Source: Rhizomucor pusillus (taxonomy: Eukaryota > Mucoromycota > Mucoromycetes > Mucorales > Lichtheimiaceae). Taken from it: 64,000 bases of DNA. Numbering within the stretch: the first letter of the stretch is position 1; every line of letters begins with the position of its first letter. Positions 44,597 to 55,440 of the stretch are shown one piece after another. Made by a program: the position numbers and the translations under genes. The stretch spans positions 1 to 64,000 of the forward strand of contig FWWN02000568.1 in the NCBI GenBank assembly GCA_900175165.2, given 5' to 3'. Under the pieces are notes generated by a model that saw only the letters and a list, made by a program, of their open reading frames with translations, was not told where the DNA came from and did no database searches.

Positions 44597-46576
44597 TTAA
44601 ACCAAAGCTTCTTGCTCGTCTGACGAAGAAGGTGGCAAACCGTTAAAAATAGCCTTGGCTTCGCTTTCTGACACATCGTCAGGGAGCCCTCGTTGACGAC
44701 GCCACTGGAGAAAATCGTCGTAGGTCTTGACCTTACCCTTGCTTTCACGGACTGTGTGCTTGAACACCAGGAGGGATGCTTGGAAGCGGCGTTTGTGGTT
44801 GGAGAACCAGTAAGTGATATTTCGTGGTTTAAGCCCCGTCTGTTCCTGCACTTGGCGGCGCTGGTCCTTTGACATCTTTTCACGCTGGCTGTAAATGTTG
44901 AAGAAGACAGACTTCAAGTAGTGCGTTGTCTCGGCATCGTATGAGGTTGCGGTGCGACGAGTGAACTTGCGCGTTGTTCGGGGACGACGAACGAAGCAAG
45001 CTTGCTGCAACTGTGTGGTTGTTGTCGACGACGACGACCTGCGTCGAGGTTGACGCTTCTTGTTTTTGCTGCGATGTCGTGCTGTTCTTTGTTTGGTCTC
45101 CGTGTACTCATCATCGTCATCGTCATCTTCCGGTTCGCTCGACTCGTCGCCTTCTGTGGGTTCATACTCGGTGTCGTTGTCTTCTGTTTCCACCACTGTC
45201 GAGGTCCCGGACGACTGCTGGCTGTCGGCTTCCTCTTCGCTGCACTGCGCTTGTTGACGCTGTTGTTGCGCCTGCTCTGGATCCAAACTTCCTTGCAGCG
45301 TGCTTACAAAGGAAGGAGGGATGTAGTGGTGACGTTGTTGCTGTGAAGGTGGAGTCGGAGCTGCGTGAGTCAATGCCGGCTGCATCCATTGCTGTCGAGG
45401 ACTTGGCGGACAGGACCGAATATAGGATGTCATTGGAGCATTAAGCTCGACGCAAGGAGTGTTCGGCACGGTCCATGGTCCGGCCGTCAAGATCGCTGTT
45501 GGATGAACGTACGCGTGTTGCTCGATCAAATGCTGGCTTGGATGTTGGGAAGAAACCAATGCTTGATGGAAACTTGGATTTGCAGATGTCGATACAACAG
45601 CGGTTGTGGATTCAGAATACAGCGTGATTGTGTCGTACTGTATGGGCCAAGACCAGAATAGCATTGGATTCTCTGTGAATGAGCTGGTTGACTGCATCGG
45701 AACCGACGAGATATCCATATTGTTGGACATAGCGGCTGGATAGTTGGACCAAGGTTCTTGATGACGAATGATTTCTTGCTGTGGATGTTGTTGCTGTTCT
45801 TGTTGCAGGTTCAGATACGATATCGTGCGAGGGGTCAAGCACTCACTGAGTTGCATAACATTAGGTACTTGCGATGTCTGGAGGAAAGAAGAATCACCCC
45901 CAACAACAGGAGCAGCAGGAGGAGGAGGAAGAGGAAGGCTCAGAACGGGGAGGGCTGACTGCTGCTGGGCTGTGGTACTAATGGACCTAGCATCAGCAAA
46001 GCTTTGTTGTGGATGCGGCTTGGCCCTGACCAAAGTTTCGACCAGCGGTGCTACGGCTTCCATTGGATTTTGATCGAACAGGATGCGCCTTTCTTCAACC
46101 AAATACAGCAGCTTGCGGATAGTCAAGACTTGGGAGAGGAGTTTCTTCAAGGCAGCGTTGATACGGCTAGTTTGTGATTCGCAGTCTTCCTCGGTAGAAT
46201 AAAACGCGGGCGCTATATTCAGACAATGCTCCAGCTTGACGGCAATGAGATTCAAGTTTTCTTGTACGACGGGTCGATTGTATGGATCCTTCGCGAGCGC
46301 AATGTTCTGTTGGACTTGACACCAAAGCTTCGTGAATACTTCACACTGCGGATGCTCGATAAACTGTGATAGATCAGGGTACTGCTTAAGAATTTCTATC
46401 AGAGGGTAGGCCGGCTGTGGCTCAACCGATTTCTCTGACAGGTGCACCATCTGTAGTTGCTGGCTTTTGGAAATATCTGCATTGACCCTTCTTATTTCAG
46501 CAACGGATGTGGCGGCGGGTGGCAAGGCTGACGTGTCAAACGGAGGAAAAGCCAATGTATGCTCTGGTTGGAACAT
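44597..46576 (-). CDS. homeodomain transcription factor with enlarged helix 1-2 loop
   Basis: Single-exon, 659-residue nuclear regulator. The homeodomain lies at about residues 535-600: a basic arm, helix 1 with YLKSVFFNIYS, helix 2 QRRQVQEQTG and recognition helix RNITYWFSNHKRRF with the invariant W-F-x-N. By spacing of the core Phe and Trp, the loop between helices 1 and 2 is three to four residues longer than the 60-residue norm, as in TALE or fungal mating-type HD1 proteins. Upstream is an acidic stretch and an Arg/Lys-rich segment (RHRSKNKKRQPRRRSS, a likely nuclear signal). The central region is Gln/Pro-rich. Residues about 60-190 are helical and Leu-rich, perhaps for dimerisation. The first ATG in the frame is used. 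Targets unknown. Confidence 0.88.
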   Translation of the reverse strand: MFQPEHTLAFPPFDTSALPPAATSVAEIRRVNADISKSQQLQMVHLSEKSVEPQPAYPLIEILKQYPDLSQFIEHPQCEVFTKLWCQVQQNIALAKDPYNRPVVQENLNLIAVKLEHCLNIAPAFYSTEEDCESQTSRINAALKKLLSQVLTIRKLLYLVEERRILFDQNPMEAVAPLVETLVRAKPHPQQSFADARSISTTAQQQSALPVLSLPLPPPPAAPVVGGDSSFLQTSQVPNVMQLSECLTPRTISYLNLQQEQQQHPQQEIIRHQEPWSNYPAAMSNNMDISSVPMQSTSSFTENPMLFWSWPIQYDTITLYSESTTAVVSTSANPSFHQALVSSQHPSQHLIEQHAYVHPTAILTAGPWTVPNTPCVELNAPMTSYIRSCPPSPRQQWMQPALTHAAPTPPSQQQRHHYIPPSFVSTLQGSLDPEQAQQQRQQAQCSEEEADSQQSSGTSTVVETEDNDTEYEPTEGDESSEPEDDDDDDEYTETKQRTARHRSKNKKRQPRRRSSSSTTTTQLQQACFVRRPRTTRKFTRRTATSYDAETTHYLKSVFFNIYSQREKMSKDQRRQVQEQTGLKPRNITYWFSNHKRRFQASLLVFKHTVRESKGKVKTYDDFLQWRRQRGLPDDVSESEAKAIFNGLPPSSSDEQEALV

Positions 46577-47339
46577 GAAAAAGTGGAGATCTACAGAATA
46601 GGATGCAAAGCGTTGGGCGTTAGTGTTCCATTTGATATATATACAATGCAAGAACAGAAATGTTGGGGGAGGGGCATCTGCTTATGCCAACGGACCACTG
46701 CAGATGCTCTCTGCCAACAGTTGTTGAAGATCATAGTTACAAAATAAAAGGATTTGTTCACGAAGCTTAAATAAAACAAGGGATGCCACGACGCATGAAA
46801 AAGGGAAAGAAATAAAACTTGTCACATACCTGTTTGAAACGGTATTTTGCAGTTTTGGGATGTCTGCTTTGTAATTTACCGTGTTCCATCGTGCGGCATT
46901 CCTCTCTTTTTATCATTGTCACGAACATGTAGCTTACCTTTTCAAGCGAACAAAAGATGGGAAATATCAAAGAGCTTTGGTCACGCCAGAAGCACTTTGA
47001 ATGTGATCTTGGTAAAGACAAACCTGCTGCATAATAAAGAGGAACTCAGTTCATGCATTAAAGACAAAGTTTGAACCTGTACAAACAAAAAAAAAAAAGA
47101 AAAAAAAAAGAGAGCTTAGCACTGCAGTCTCTACAGTTCAATACCAGTTGCGGATCACGGACAAAGTTGGTTTACAGGATTACTTGGAACAGTCTGTTTT
47201 ATTCCGCGGGTATTTGTGTATGATAAGTAAGTACAACTCAAGATCGGCAAAGCAAGTTGGAAACAATAGCAGCACAGGAGCAACAAAGAATGCCAGTGGG
47301 CGCACAGACATATAATGGATACATTAAATTAAAACACGA
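46577..47339. other. intergenic upstream of the homeodomain gene
   Basis: Holds the homeodomain promoter (TATATATA at 46636-46643) and an A-rich tract near 47083-47110. No supported gene. Confidence 0.5.
46636..46643 (-). promoter_or_regulatory. TATA-like element of the homeodomain gene
   Basis: TATATATA about 60 bp before the ATG at 46576. Spacing is plausible but short, and the motif is common in AT-rich DNA. Confidence 0.35.
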
Positions 47340-48708
47340 TCACTTGGTCTCCCGCATGTGAGCAGTAACAGCTTCGTCTGCTTCCAGGAGGCCAACGGAT
47401 GCTGTGCATCGTTTGCAACGCATTCGTTTCATGTATGTGATCAAGGCGAAGAACAACAGCGTGACAATCAGCAAAGTGGTTCCCAAGCAGTAGCGACCGT
47501 ATTTCATGTCGTCCACTGTCTTTTGACGTTCTGTGTCTTCAAAGAACGCATTTGTCGGTACAGATAAGGCAAGTTCATCAACCAATCCAGTGTTGGATGG
47601 TGGGTATGGATAATGAGGCGACCGGTATCGCGAGCGTGGGTCACTCAAAATGGTTTGTACATTGTCGGGAACACGGGTTGCTTCCGAGAAGGATCCAGCG
47701 TTCAAAATTTGATTGGCAATGGTTCGATGTGCAGCTAATTTAACGGTTGTGTGTCAGTTTCCATCAAAAAAAAAAAAAAAATTGTAGTATGCTTGCTGAC
47801 TTACCACTTGTCAAGTGAGTTCGATCCCACCAGACGTAATTATCTGCTTGGCTGCTTCGCGGCGGGGAGTCCAAATAAGCGGTTTCCGCGTCCTTGAATC
47901 CGAAATTCTCGGGATCTGCTGCAACGTCGTTCAGCAGGCCATAGACATCCACGAGATCAAGTTTCAAGTCTGTATATTGCTCGTTCAACTTTGTGACGTC
48001 CTGACAGATCATTTCATTGAGAGTCTCTGCAGCATTCTGCCATTTTTCGGTCCCGTCGCTTCCGGCAAAGAATGGCATACGTTGCAATGGCGGCACGTTG
48101 AACACCATGACCTTTCTGCCATGGAAAGCGCGGCGTATGTTGCGAATCTGTTGTCCAATGCAGGCAGCCACTAGCCCCAGACCCTCTGTTGTCTTGTTTA
48201 CTGAATCGATGATGTAAGTTATGCCGTGAATTGTTTGCACATGTACTTTGCAGTAACTTACCAGATGCTTGCTGATATGTCTTTTGGATATCGTTGACGC
48301 CAACCCAAATGGCAAACAATGTATTCTCGGGATCCAAGTTAAGGTCAAGTCGATAGTATAGCTCCATCTGGTCACGGATGCTAGGCATCAGATCGCTCTG
48401 TGAAATATTCGGAAACAAGGCATTGTCACACGCAGCTCCGGTGTATGCAAAGCTGTAAAGCGACGTATTCCATCCGACAGCAACGTCCTCGCTCCAGACA
48501 GGACCATTTGTCCATCTCTGAAAGTTACCGACATCTGCATTTGATGCATAGACAGCGAAAGTATTAGATTAGATGTAAATTATGGGCTAATTCAGGTGGG
48601 CATACCGGAGAAAGAATCGCCAAATACCACCAGATTTTCAATTGCTGTTACACGTCGCAATGCCATCAACGAAGATACTGCTGCAAGAAGGAATGGACTG
48701 GATAACAT
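47340..48708 (-). CDS. GDSL/SGNH esterase with signal peptide and C-terminal membrane anchor
   Basis: Serine hydrolase of the SGNH superfamily, probably an extracellular carbohydrate or lipid esterase; 388 residues. Exons 48606-48708, 48262-48534, 47805-48200 and 47340-47734. Signal peptide MLSSPFLLAAVSSLMALRR. Block I FGDSFSDVGNFQ (nucleophile Ser, split by intron 1), block III IWVGVND, and block V WWDRTHLTSGAAH with the catalytic Asp and His. After the domain comes a membrane helix (LGTTLLIVTLLFFALITYM) and a short basic tail, giving a type I membrane enzyme; many secreted relatives lack such an anchor. Introns 2 and 3 interrupt at QQASG|V and LTSG|A. The order of blocks resembles fungal CE16-type acetyl esterases; substrate unproven. 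Confidence 0.9.
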
Positions 48709-50601
48709 TGCTTTGCGCGATATTAAATCTCAATGAATGGAATGGGGGAGAGGGCTTTCTTGGAGACAAATAAGAAAGAGGAGGAAACGTGGGAGCGTGA
48801 GATCTTTAGTGCACGAGAGAGAAAGGCACTGGCTAAATACTAGCGATCAGGCTACCTTGTTTATGCTTAGCCCAACTTCTCTAATTTCCATCCAGAAAAC
48901 GCTTCCTTCCGAGGACGTATGCGTGCACAGTCCGCTTATGTAGTACAATGGGTGGTGCGGAAAGGTCTCTGGGCTGATCCGACTGGGCAAAGCGACTGTT
49001 TCGAAGTTTAGTTCTATTAAATTAATTGCTTCTAACGCGAATTGTCCAATACAAAGAGCAGCCGTTTAACGAATCCATCGCGGCCGTTGTTGTTCGCTTT
49101 ACCATACACTGTTCTGTCTTGTAGTTGCTGCGATTTGTCATGCATGCACTCACTTCTTTCTCTCTTTTACGCTCCATCAGCCATACCCAATTTACACAAT
49201 GGAAACTTTAGAAAGAGTTTCCACAGGATATGTCTATTTAACCAATCGATTTCAAATCTCGAAATTCCATACGGCTAGCAATATTGATCTTCCAAGCAGC
49301 ATGTATAGCCTTCTCTTCTGCGCTAATTAACACTCAAGTGCAGATGGTGCTGTAACTAATAAAGTGAACGCGACTTGTATCTGTACACGTGACCACGTTT
49401 TCATTGTTTCATTAGGCAGTAGGACTTCCCTTTTAAAAATGCACTCAGACAATCACCGATCATATAGCTACATCGTAGTTGATGACTGTACAATAATCCT
49501 TCCCTAGTAGCCTGTAGAGGGTCTGGAGAGATTAACAACATTATTTATTATTCTTTACAGATGCGGATTGTTCATTAGAAGGATTATCAAGCGCGTTTCA
49601 GCATACACAGTTCCAGCTTGCATGCTTGGGCGACAATAGCTCCGTTCGTTATTTTCGTATATATGCATCAAAGCATCATAACTTTGTTATGATGCATCGT
49701 GAATTGCTTATCGTCTTGTGGACTATGCTTGCAACTACTTGATTTCGATCAGGTTTACCTTTGTAATTTTTTCTTAAGAGAGTTTCCTGATTGTGACCAC
49801 TAAAAAGCTTTGCACTGGCTCCTAGTATGATCATCATTTCGATACTTCTGTTATACCATCTTCCGGTCACTAAGAAAAGTCTTGGTCTTTATAATGATGA
49901 AGCACCTTTTTGCTTCTAAGGTGCACTTTTCTATCTCTTTTATGCTGCAGCATATTTCTCATAAATACTTTACAGCTCGTAGTTACATAGAAGTTTTCAG
50001 GAAGAAATACAAGAATTCAGATCTTCCAGCAGTAGACTTAACAATACCGGCAAGTATCAGGATAGGAATAAAGAGAAATAACAAAAATAACAAAAGTAAC
50101 AAGAAAAGAGTTCAACCGTCTGGCATGATCAGTATACGATTCCTGCAACTCAGTACTGGCAATAAAACAAGTGTTTCATGAAAATGAAGATCGATTGTCA
50201 ATGAATGGAAGATCGGAGGCAAAAAGGATAGAAATCGCGGACCATCGGGTGATCTGCGTGTCAATTTTGCTGATAAGTTTTATTGGTTGCTGAATATCCG
50301 GAATTTGCTGCCACTTTTCCTATTTTCCACTCGTTTGCACCTTAAAAGTCAAGTTGTCTCTCTTGGCTATCTTTCGACATAACTTACATCTACGAGCTAT
50401 GGCCAACACGGCTACGTAGCATATCACTGCATCCGAGGACCCTGAAACAGCATAGAAAGGCGGGCAAAGGGTAAACAAATGTAGTCGTTGGCAATCTGCC
50501 GATTTGCCGCTCAGACAACCAAACTCTTGAACATAGAAAACTTGGCTAAAACGGCAAAATCATATCTTTTTTCTTCCTCGTTTTCTCAATGTTTCACCAC
50601 C
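48709..50601. other. 1.9 kb divergent intergenic region
   Basis: Between the GDSL gene (-) and an MFS gene (+). Several short frames (for example 49882-50181, +) lack motifs. It carries the two promoters. Confidence 0.5.
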
Positions 50602-52722
50602 ATGTCTACAAGTAACAATCCTGAGCACGTTACAGAAGCCAAGCCCTCGTCAATCCACGAGGACCTGTTTCCAGAGCAGAGCAATGATGAAAGCAAGGAA
50701 ACAACCATCAATTCAAGAAGCGACATGGAAGAGGATTTGCTGCAAAATTCGTCCTGGACACTCAAAGTTGTGATATTACTCTGCATGCTTTCTCTGCCAG
50801 TCGGTTGCCATTACCTTGAAGCTACTGTAGGGACTCTCAAAACTTCATTAAAACATGTAAGCTATTATAATTTCCTTTTAGATATGGATATCCGACTGTC
50901 CTTACCAAATATTACTGATTGAATTCTCGTGTGCCTGATAATAGACCATGCATATCAACAATACCCAATTCGGCATTCTAGTATCTGCCGTAACCCTTGT
51001 CAACACTGTTCTTCCGCTCTTTGCAGGCGTATTCATCGATGACCTCTCAAGTTTGGGTTCCATACGAGGCACTACATGCATTAGCGTCATCATCTTTATT
51101 GGAAGCTTGCTTGTCTCCATAGGCAGCGTGCAAGCCAGTTACCCGATCATGGTCACAGGCCAAGTCATATATGGTCTCGGTGGCGGTATGATTGTGACTA
51201 TGCAAGAAGGCATCCTCTCCCGCTGGTTTCGGGACAAAGAGATTGCCATTGTCATTGGCATTACACTCTGCGTTGCACGCCTTACCAAATTTGTAGCCAA
51301 ACTTGTCTGCTATCCTATTGTCTATTCATCCAACGATAACTCGGCACCTATTCACGTCGCTACCGTCTTGTGTGCTGCAGGCGTAGTCATGAACATCATC
51401 TACTGGATCATCATGTGCAAAAAAGGCTGGGCAACCGCGTCCGGTAAAGAGATCGTCCAGCCAAAGCATCGATACAGTACCCGCCTAAGTACGACGCGAG
51501 GAACGGCCAGTGCAATTACACCAGCGAGTCGGCGAGTATCCATCTTTTCAAACGCGATATCACCATCAGTGTTGATGCGGCAAGGCGGCGGTTTCAAATT
51601 CAACAAACGTATTTATTTATACCTACCCGGCACATTTTGGATGATCCCATGGATTCAGTTTGTCATGTCCAGCGTACTCAGCAGTTTTGATGATATTGCG
51701 ACGTGAGTAGAGAACGACAATGTTTACGACTGGCGACTATTGACATTGAAATTTGTATCCACTAGTGAGTTTGTACAGTTTCGATTTAACACGACTACCA
51801 TCATGGCCGGTGTAAGTACCTGGGCATTACTGACGGCTTTGAGAATGTTTGTGTCTCTAACATGGACGTAGTATCAAAGTAGTTTGACTCAAGTCGTGCC
51901 TATCGTTGTTGCACCCTTGATGGGAGTCGTGCTTCACAGGTACGGCAAGCGGTTGACGAATTGTAAGTGTTGTCTATCCCGCTTGTCTCCCGCAAACGTT
52001 TCGTCGGTGACTGATCCCATCCTCCGCCTGTTTGCCCATATATAGTATTCTTTGCAACACTGGTTCTGGTGACATCTTTGGTTCTATTAGCATACACGTG
52101 GGCTCCTCCCGCTGCAGGAATGATCATCTTCTCGCTTGCTCTAGCCCTCGGTCCAGTTTCTGTACTGACGTCAACGTCTCTGCTGCTCCCACATGAGCTG
52201 GCAGGTACCGGGATGGCGCTGCATAAATGCTCCAATAATATTGGCACTACCATTGTTGCAATCATTGTCGGTTACGTACAAGACTTGACATATCACGACA
52301 ACAACCCATTAGACGATCACTCCGACTTGACAAACGAGTACCACGGTGTCATGATTCTGTACATGATTATGGGCTGCTGTTCGACAATTATTGCATGCAT
52401 ATTTTGGCTCATGGATCGCAAACTGCTCAGCGGATGGTTGCAAGCCGACAAGGATGAGCGTGAAAAGCGTCTGGAAGTCGCTCGGCACGAAGAGCAGGAA
52501 GAAATGCGTGCATACAGATACCCTTACTACGGTGTTGATCCAGCAGTTCAGGCTGAGCGACGCAACAATGCACTCTCGAGGATTGGCAGCCGCTTGCGAG
52601 AAAAGAAAACGTATACATACGTCGGCGTGTGGGCTTTTTGGCTACTTGTTTCGTGGGTCGTATACTTTGTCTTTGCCCTCATGCCGGTCTGGCAAGACTA
52701 TATCTATGACACTGCAACTTAG
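50602..52722 (+). CDS. major facilitator superfamily transporter (MFSD1-like layout)
   Basis: Secondary transporter with about 12 membrane helices, 608 residues. Exons 50602-50856, 50945-51702, 51766-51811, 51872-51962 and 52046-52722. An acidic cytosolic N-terminus precedes helix 1 (WTLKVVILLCMLSLPVGCHY). MFS features include FGILVSAVTLVNTVLPLFAG and VIYGLGGGMIVTMQEGILSR, a long central loop with Ser/Thr/Arg-rich sequence, and a second half with the LHRYGKR turn. A charged linker precedes a last helix (WAFWLLVSWVVYFVFALMPV). The layout suggests the MFSD1-like branch (lysosome/vacuole solutes), but substrate and location are not established. Start ATG sits in a good context (CACCATGT). Confidence 0.88.
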
Positions 52723-53148
52723 TCTTTTTATTACTTCTACTTCTACACATCACTTGATATCATCATACTATAAAGAGGCATTTTTTTCGAAAGGGTTTTG
52801 TTTATTTGGATTTTAAGTGATAAGGGTTATCTATATTGCTGTAGATTAAACGGCGGATCTTCCAATGCAACCGTGAAAATTCATCAAGCAACTACATGGA
52901 TTACCCGGGCCATTTATGACGATGGACCCCTTCCAAGGGTAAATGAGCAATTTGGGTAATCACAATTAAGGGGGTTGAATAAAGCGTTCATTTCTATGGT
53001 TCTCTGCCAGTAATGGAAGGAATCGGGCAACTTCCGATCCGCCGGCCTTGGTGTTCCATAAGCAAGAAGCAGCACAGGCGGGGTTACTTTTAGGAAAGTT
53101 ATTTAAAGAGTACTCCGTATCCATGCGTTTTGCTTCTTTTGTCGGAAA
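52723..53148. other. short intergenic region between MFS and AVT genes
   Basis: 426 bp; promoter of the downstream AVT-like gene. No ORF supported. Confidence 0.5.
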
Positions 53149-55340
53149 ATGTCCTCACCTTTACCCGTCAATGCAAAAGAGTATCGCACTGACGATCAGG
53201 ATACCAATCTCTTATCGTCGTCATTCGATCGGGCTTCCTCCATTGCTCGACTCGGTTCGTCGCCCATTCCGCCAAATGTCTATGGCTCCTCGCCTGCACG
53301 GAGCACAACCTCCACTTATGGCAGTACGGCCGAGCTGGACCGTGTTGCCAGCTCACACTCTCTATTTCGGCCGCTTTCAAATACCACCATGACTTTGGAT
53401 CTTCCCGAAGGTCAGGTGGCCAAAGCTGTCAAGCGGCACTTGGTAGATACCTCACCTGTACCATCCACTCATAACGGAGGTGGCAGCAGCAGTGCCACCG
53501 ACGAAGAGGGAATTACCAGCGTGCACCAACTGCCCGGCGGCTCCATCACTCACGGTATTTACAAGTGGACAGAGTCTGTTGAGAACGAACGGATACAGCG
53601 GAAACGCACTCGATCTGTGACGCTGCCCCGCCAGGAGCCATCCGACCCGGCGCTTGCCAATCTCAAGGATCCAGGAGGGTTCCGTCGACATTTTGTACTC
53701 GATCGGGCGGCACGGTCAGGCAAGCGACCTCCGCATTGGATGACGCGGACATTTGTGGATTTTCTTGCCTTGTATGGACATTTTGGCGGTGAAGATCTCA
53801 GCGAGGACGAGGATGAGGATGGAGAAGTGCTAGACGAGCAGGATATTGCCGGTCCTGACGAAGAATCACCCCTCATCCGTCGCCCCCCAGGAAGCGCTCC
53901 TCAGGGTACTGCAACCCCTGCAAAGGCCGTTTTCTTATTGCTGAAGTCGTTTATCGGAACAGGCAAGTTTAAATAATATATCGTGAGAAAAGATTGAAAA
54001 AGCTTATTTGAGCGGTCGGCTGACATCACTCTGCTTACTTGCTGCACAGGTGTCATGTTTTTGCCAAAAGCGTAAGCATGCATGCGTGTTTGTGGTATCT
54101 CATCATTTCTCATCATCCGTCTGTGCGCATACATAGATTCTACAACGGTGGCCTTATATTTTCAACTGTGGTCTTGACGATCGTCGCAGCACTGTCACTC
54201 TACAGCTTCTTGCTGTTGGTCGAAACGCGTAATAAGATACCAATGTCATTTGGCGATATTGGCGGCGCTCTTTTCGGACACAAGACGCGCATGGCGGTGC
54301 TTATCGCTATAACTGTATCTCAGGTATATACAGAGTTAGGAGATCTGTTAAGTGTCTCATGTGAGGAACTCTGACGCAGTTATGTGTTTCAGATTGGCTT
54401 TGTATGTGCATACATGGTATTTGTGGCACAGAACCTGCAGGCACTTATTGGCTCGGTGACCAAGTGCGAAGTGAACGTCTCAATATCCTACCTTATTCTG
54501 GCCCAGGTTTTGATCTTTGTGCCTCTGGCAATGATTCGCAAGATCCAGAAACTCTCGGTATTTGCGCTTATTGCAGATTTATTCATCTTTCTTGGATTGG
54601 TATACCTCTATTACTACGACTTTAAGGTGCTTGCCACGACCGGTATCGGACCCAACGTTACATGGGGCATCAATCCATCATCTTTCCCATTGTTCATCGG
54701 TACAGCCGTGTTCACGTATGAAGGTGTTGGTCTCGTCATTCCTATCACGGAATCAATGAAGGAACCCAAGAAATTTCCCAAAGTTCTGGCGGGTACCATG
54801 GTGTTTATTACTGCTATCTTTTTGTCAATTGGTTTCATCTCTTATCTTGCATTTGGCGAAGGAGTACAAACCGTCATTCTCCTCAACCTGCCAGCAACGC
54901 CAATTGTGGATAGCATTCAGGGCCTGTATGCTCTTGCCATCTGCCTTTCTATTCCTTTGCAACTGTTCCCTGCCATTCGTATCGTGGAAAACGGTTTATT
55001 CACTCGTTCCGGCAAGAACAACCCCGTCGTTAAATGGCAGAAGAATGCATTCCGCTTCATGTCCGTACTCCTCTGTGCAGCAATAGCTATTGGTGGCTCC
55101 AACGATCTCGACAAATTTGTATCACTAATCGGTTCAATGTGCTGTCTTCCTCTATGCTTCCTCTTCCCGCCGCTTTTCCATCTCAAGGGCGTCGCACAGA
55201 ACTGGCGGCAAAAGGTCATCGATGTCGCTATTATCGTGTTCGGCATCAGTTCCATGGCCTACGCAACCTTCATCACTCTCTCCCTGTGGTCTTCTGGTGG
55301 CGAAGAAGCTCCACCGGTCTCAAGATGTGGACCTTTGTAA
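53149..55340 (+). CDS. vacuolar amino-acid transporter, AVT3/AVT4-like (AAAP family)
   Basis: Amino-acid transporter of the AAAP family, most like yeast Avt3/Avt4, which export neutral amino acids from the vacuole. 656 residues; exons 53149-53962, 54050-54071, 54137-54323 and 54393-55340. A long hydrophilic N-terminus (about 260 residues, Ser-rich then acidic DEDEDGEVLDEQD) is typical of the group. Transport domain: AVFLLLKSFIGTG|VMFLPKA|FYNGGLIFS across three exons, then FGDIGGALFG, GFVCAYMVFVAQNLQALI, FTYEGVGLVIPITESM and the C-terminal helices. Intron 1 is GC-AG (donor G|GCAAGT) and exon 2 is only 22 nt; both are needed to rebuild the conserved first helix. Convergent with the rhodanese gene 100 bp downstream. 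Confidence 0.93.
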
Positions 55341-55440
55341 ACAAACAGAAACCTTTTGGATACCATCTTCATATATAAACTTTCCTTCCATGTGTGACTG
55401 AAAAATAAAGTCTATTAATCAAGTAGTATAAAAGAACATT

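Noticed and set aside
49882..50181. 99-codon plus-strand ORF upstream of the MFS gene
   Set aside because: Starts without ATG; Lys/Asn-rich AT-driven composition and no motif.
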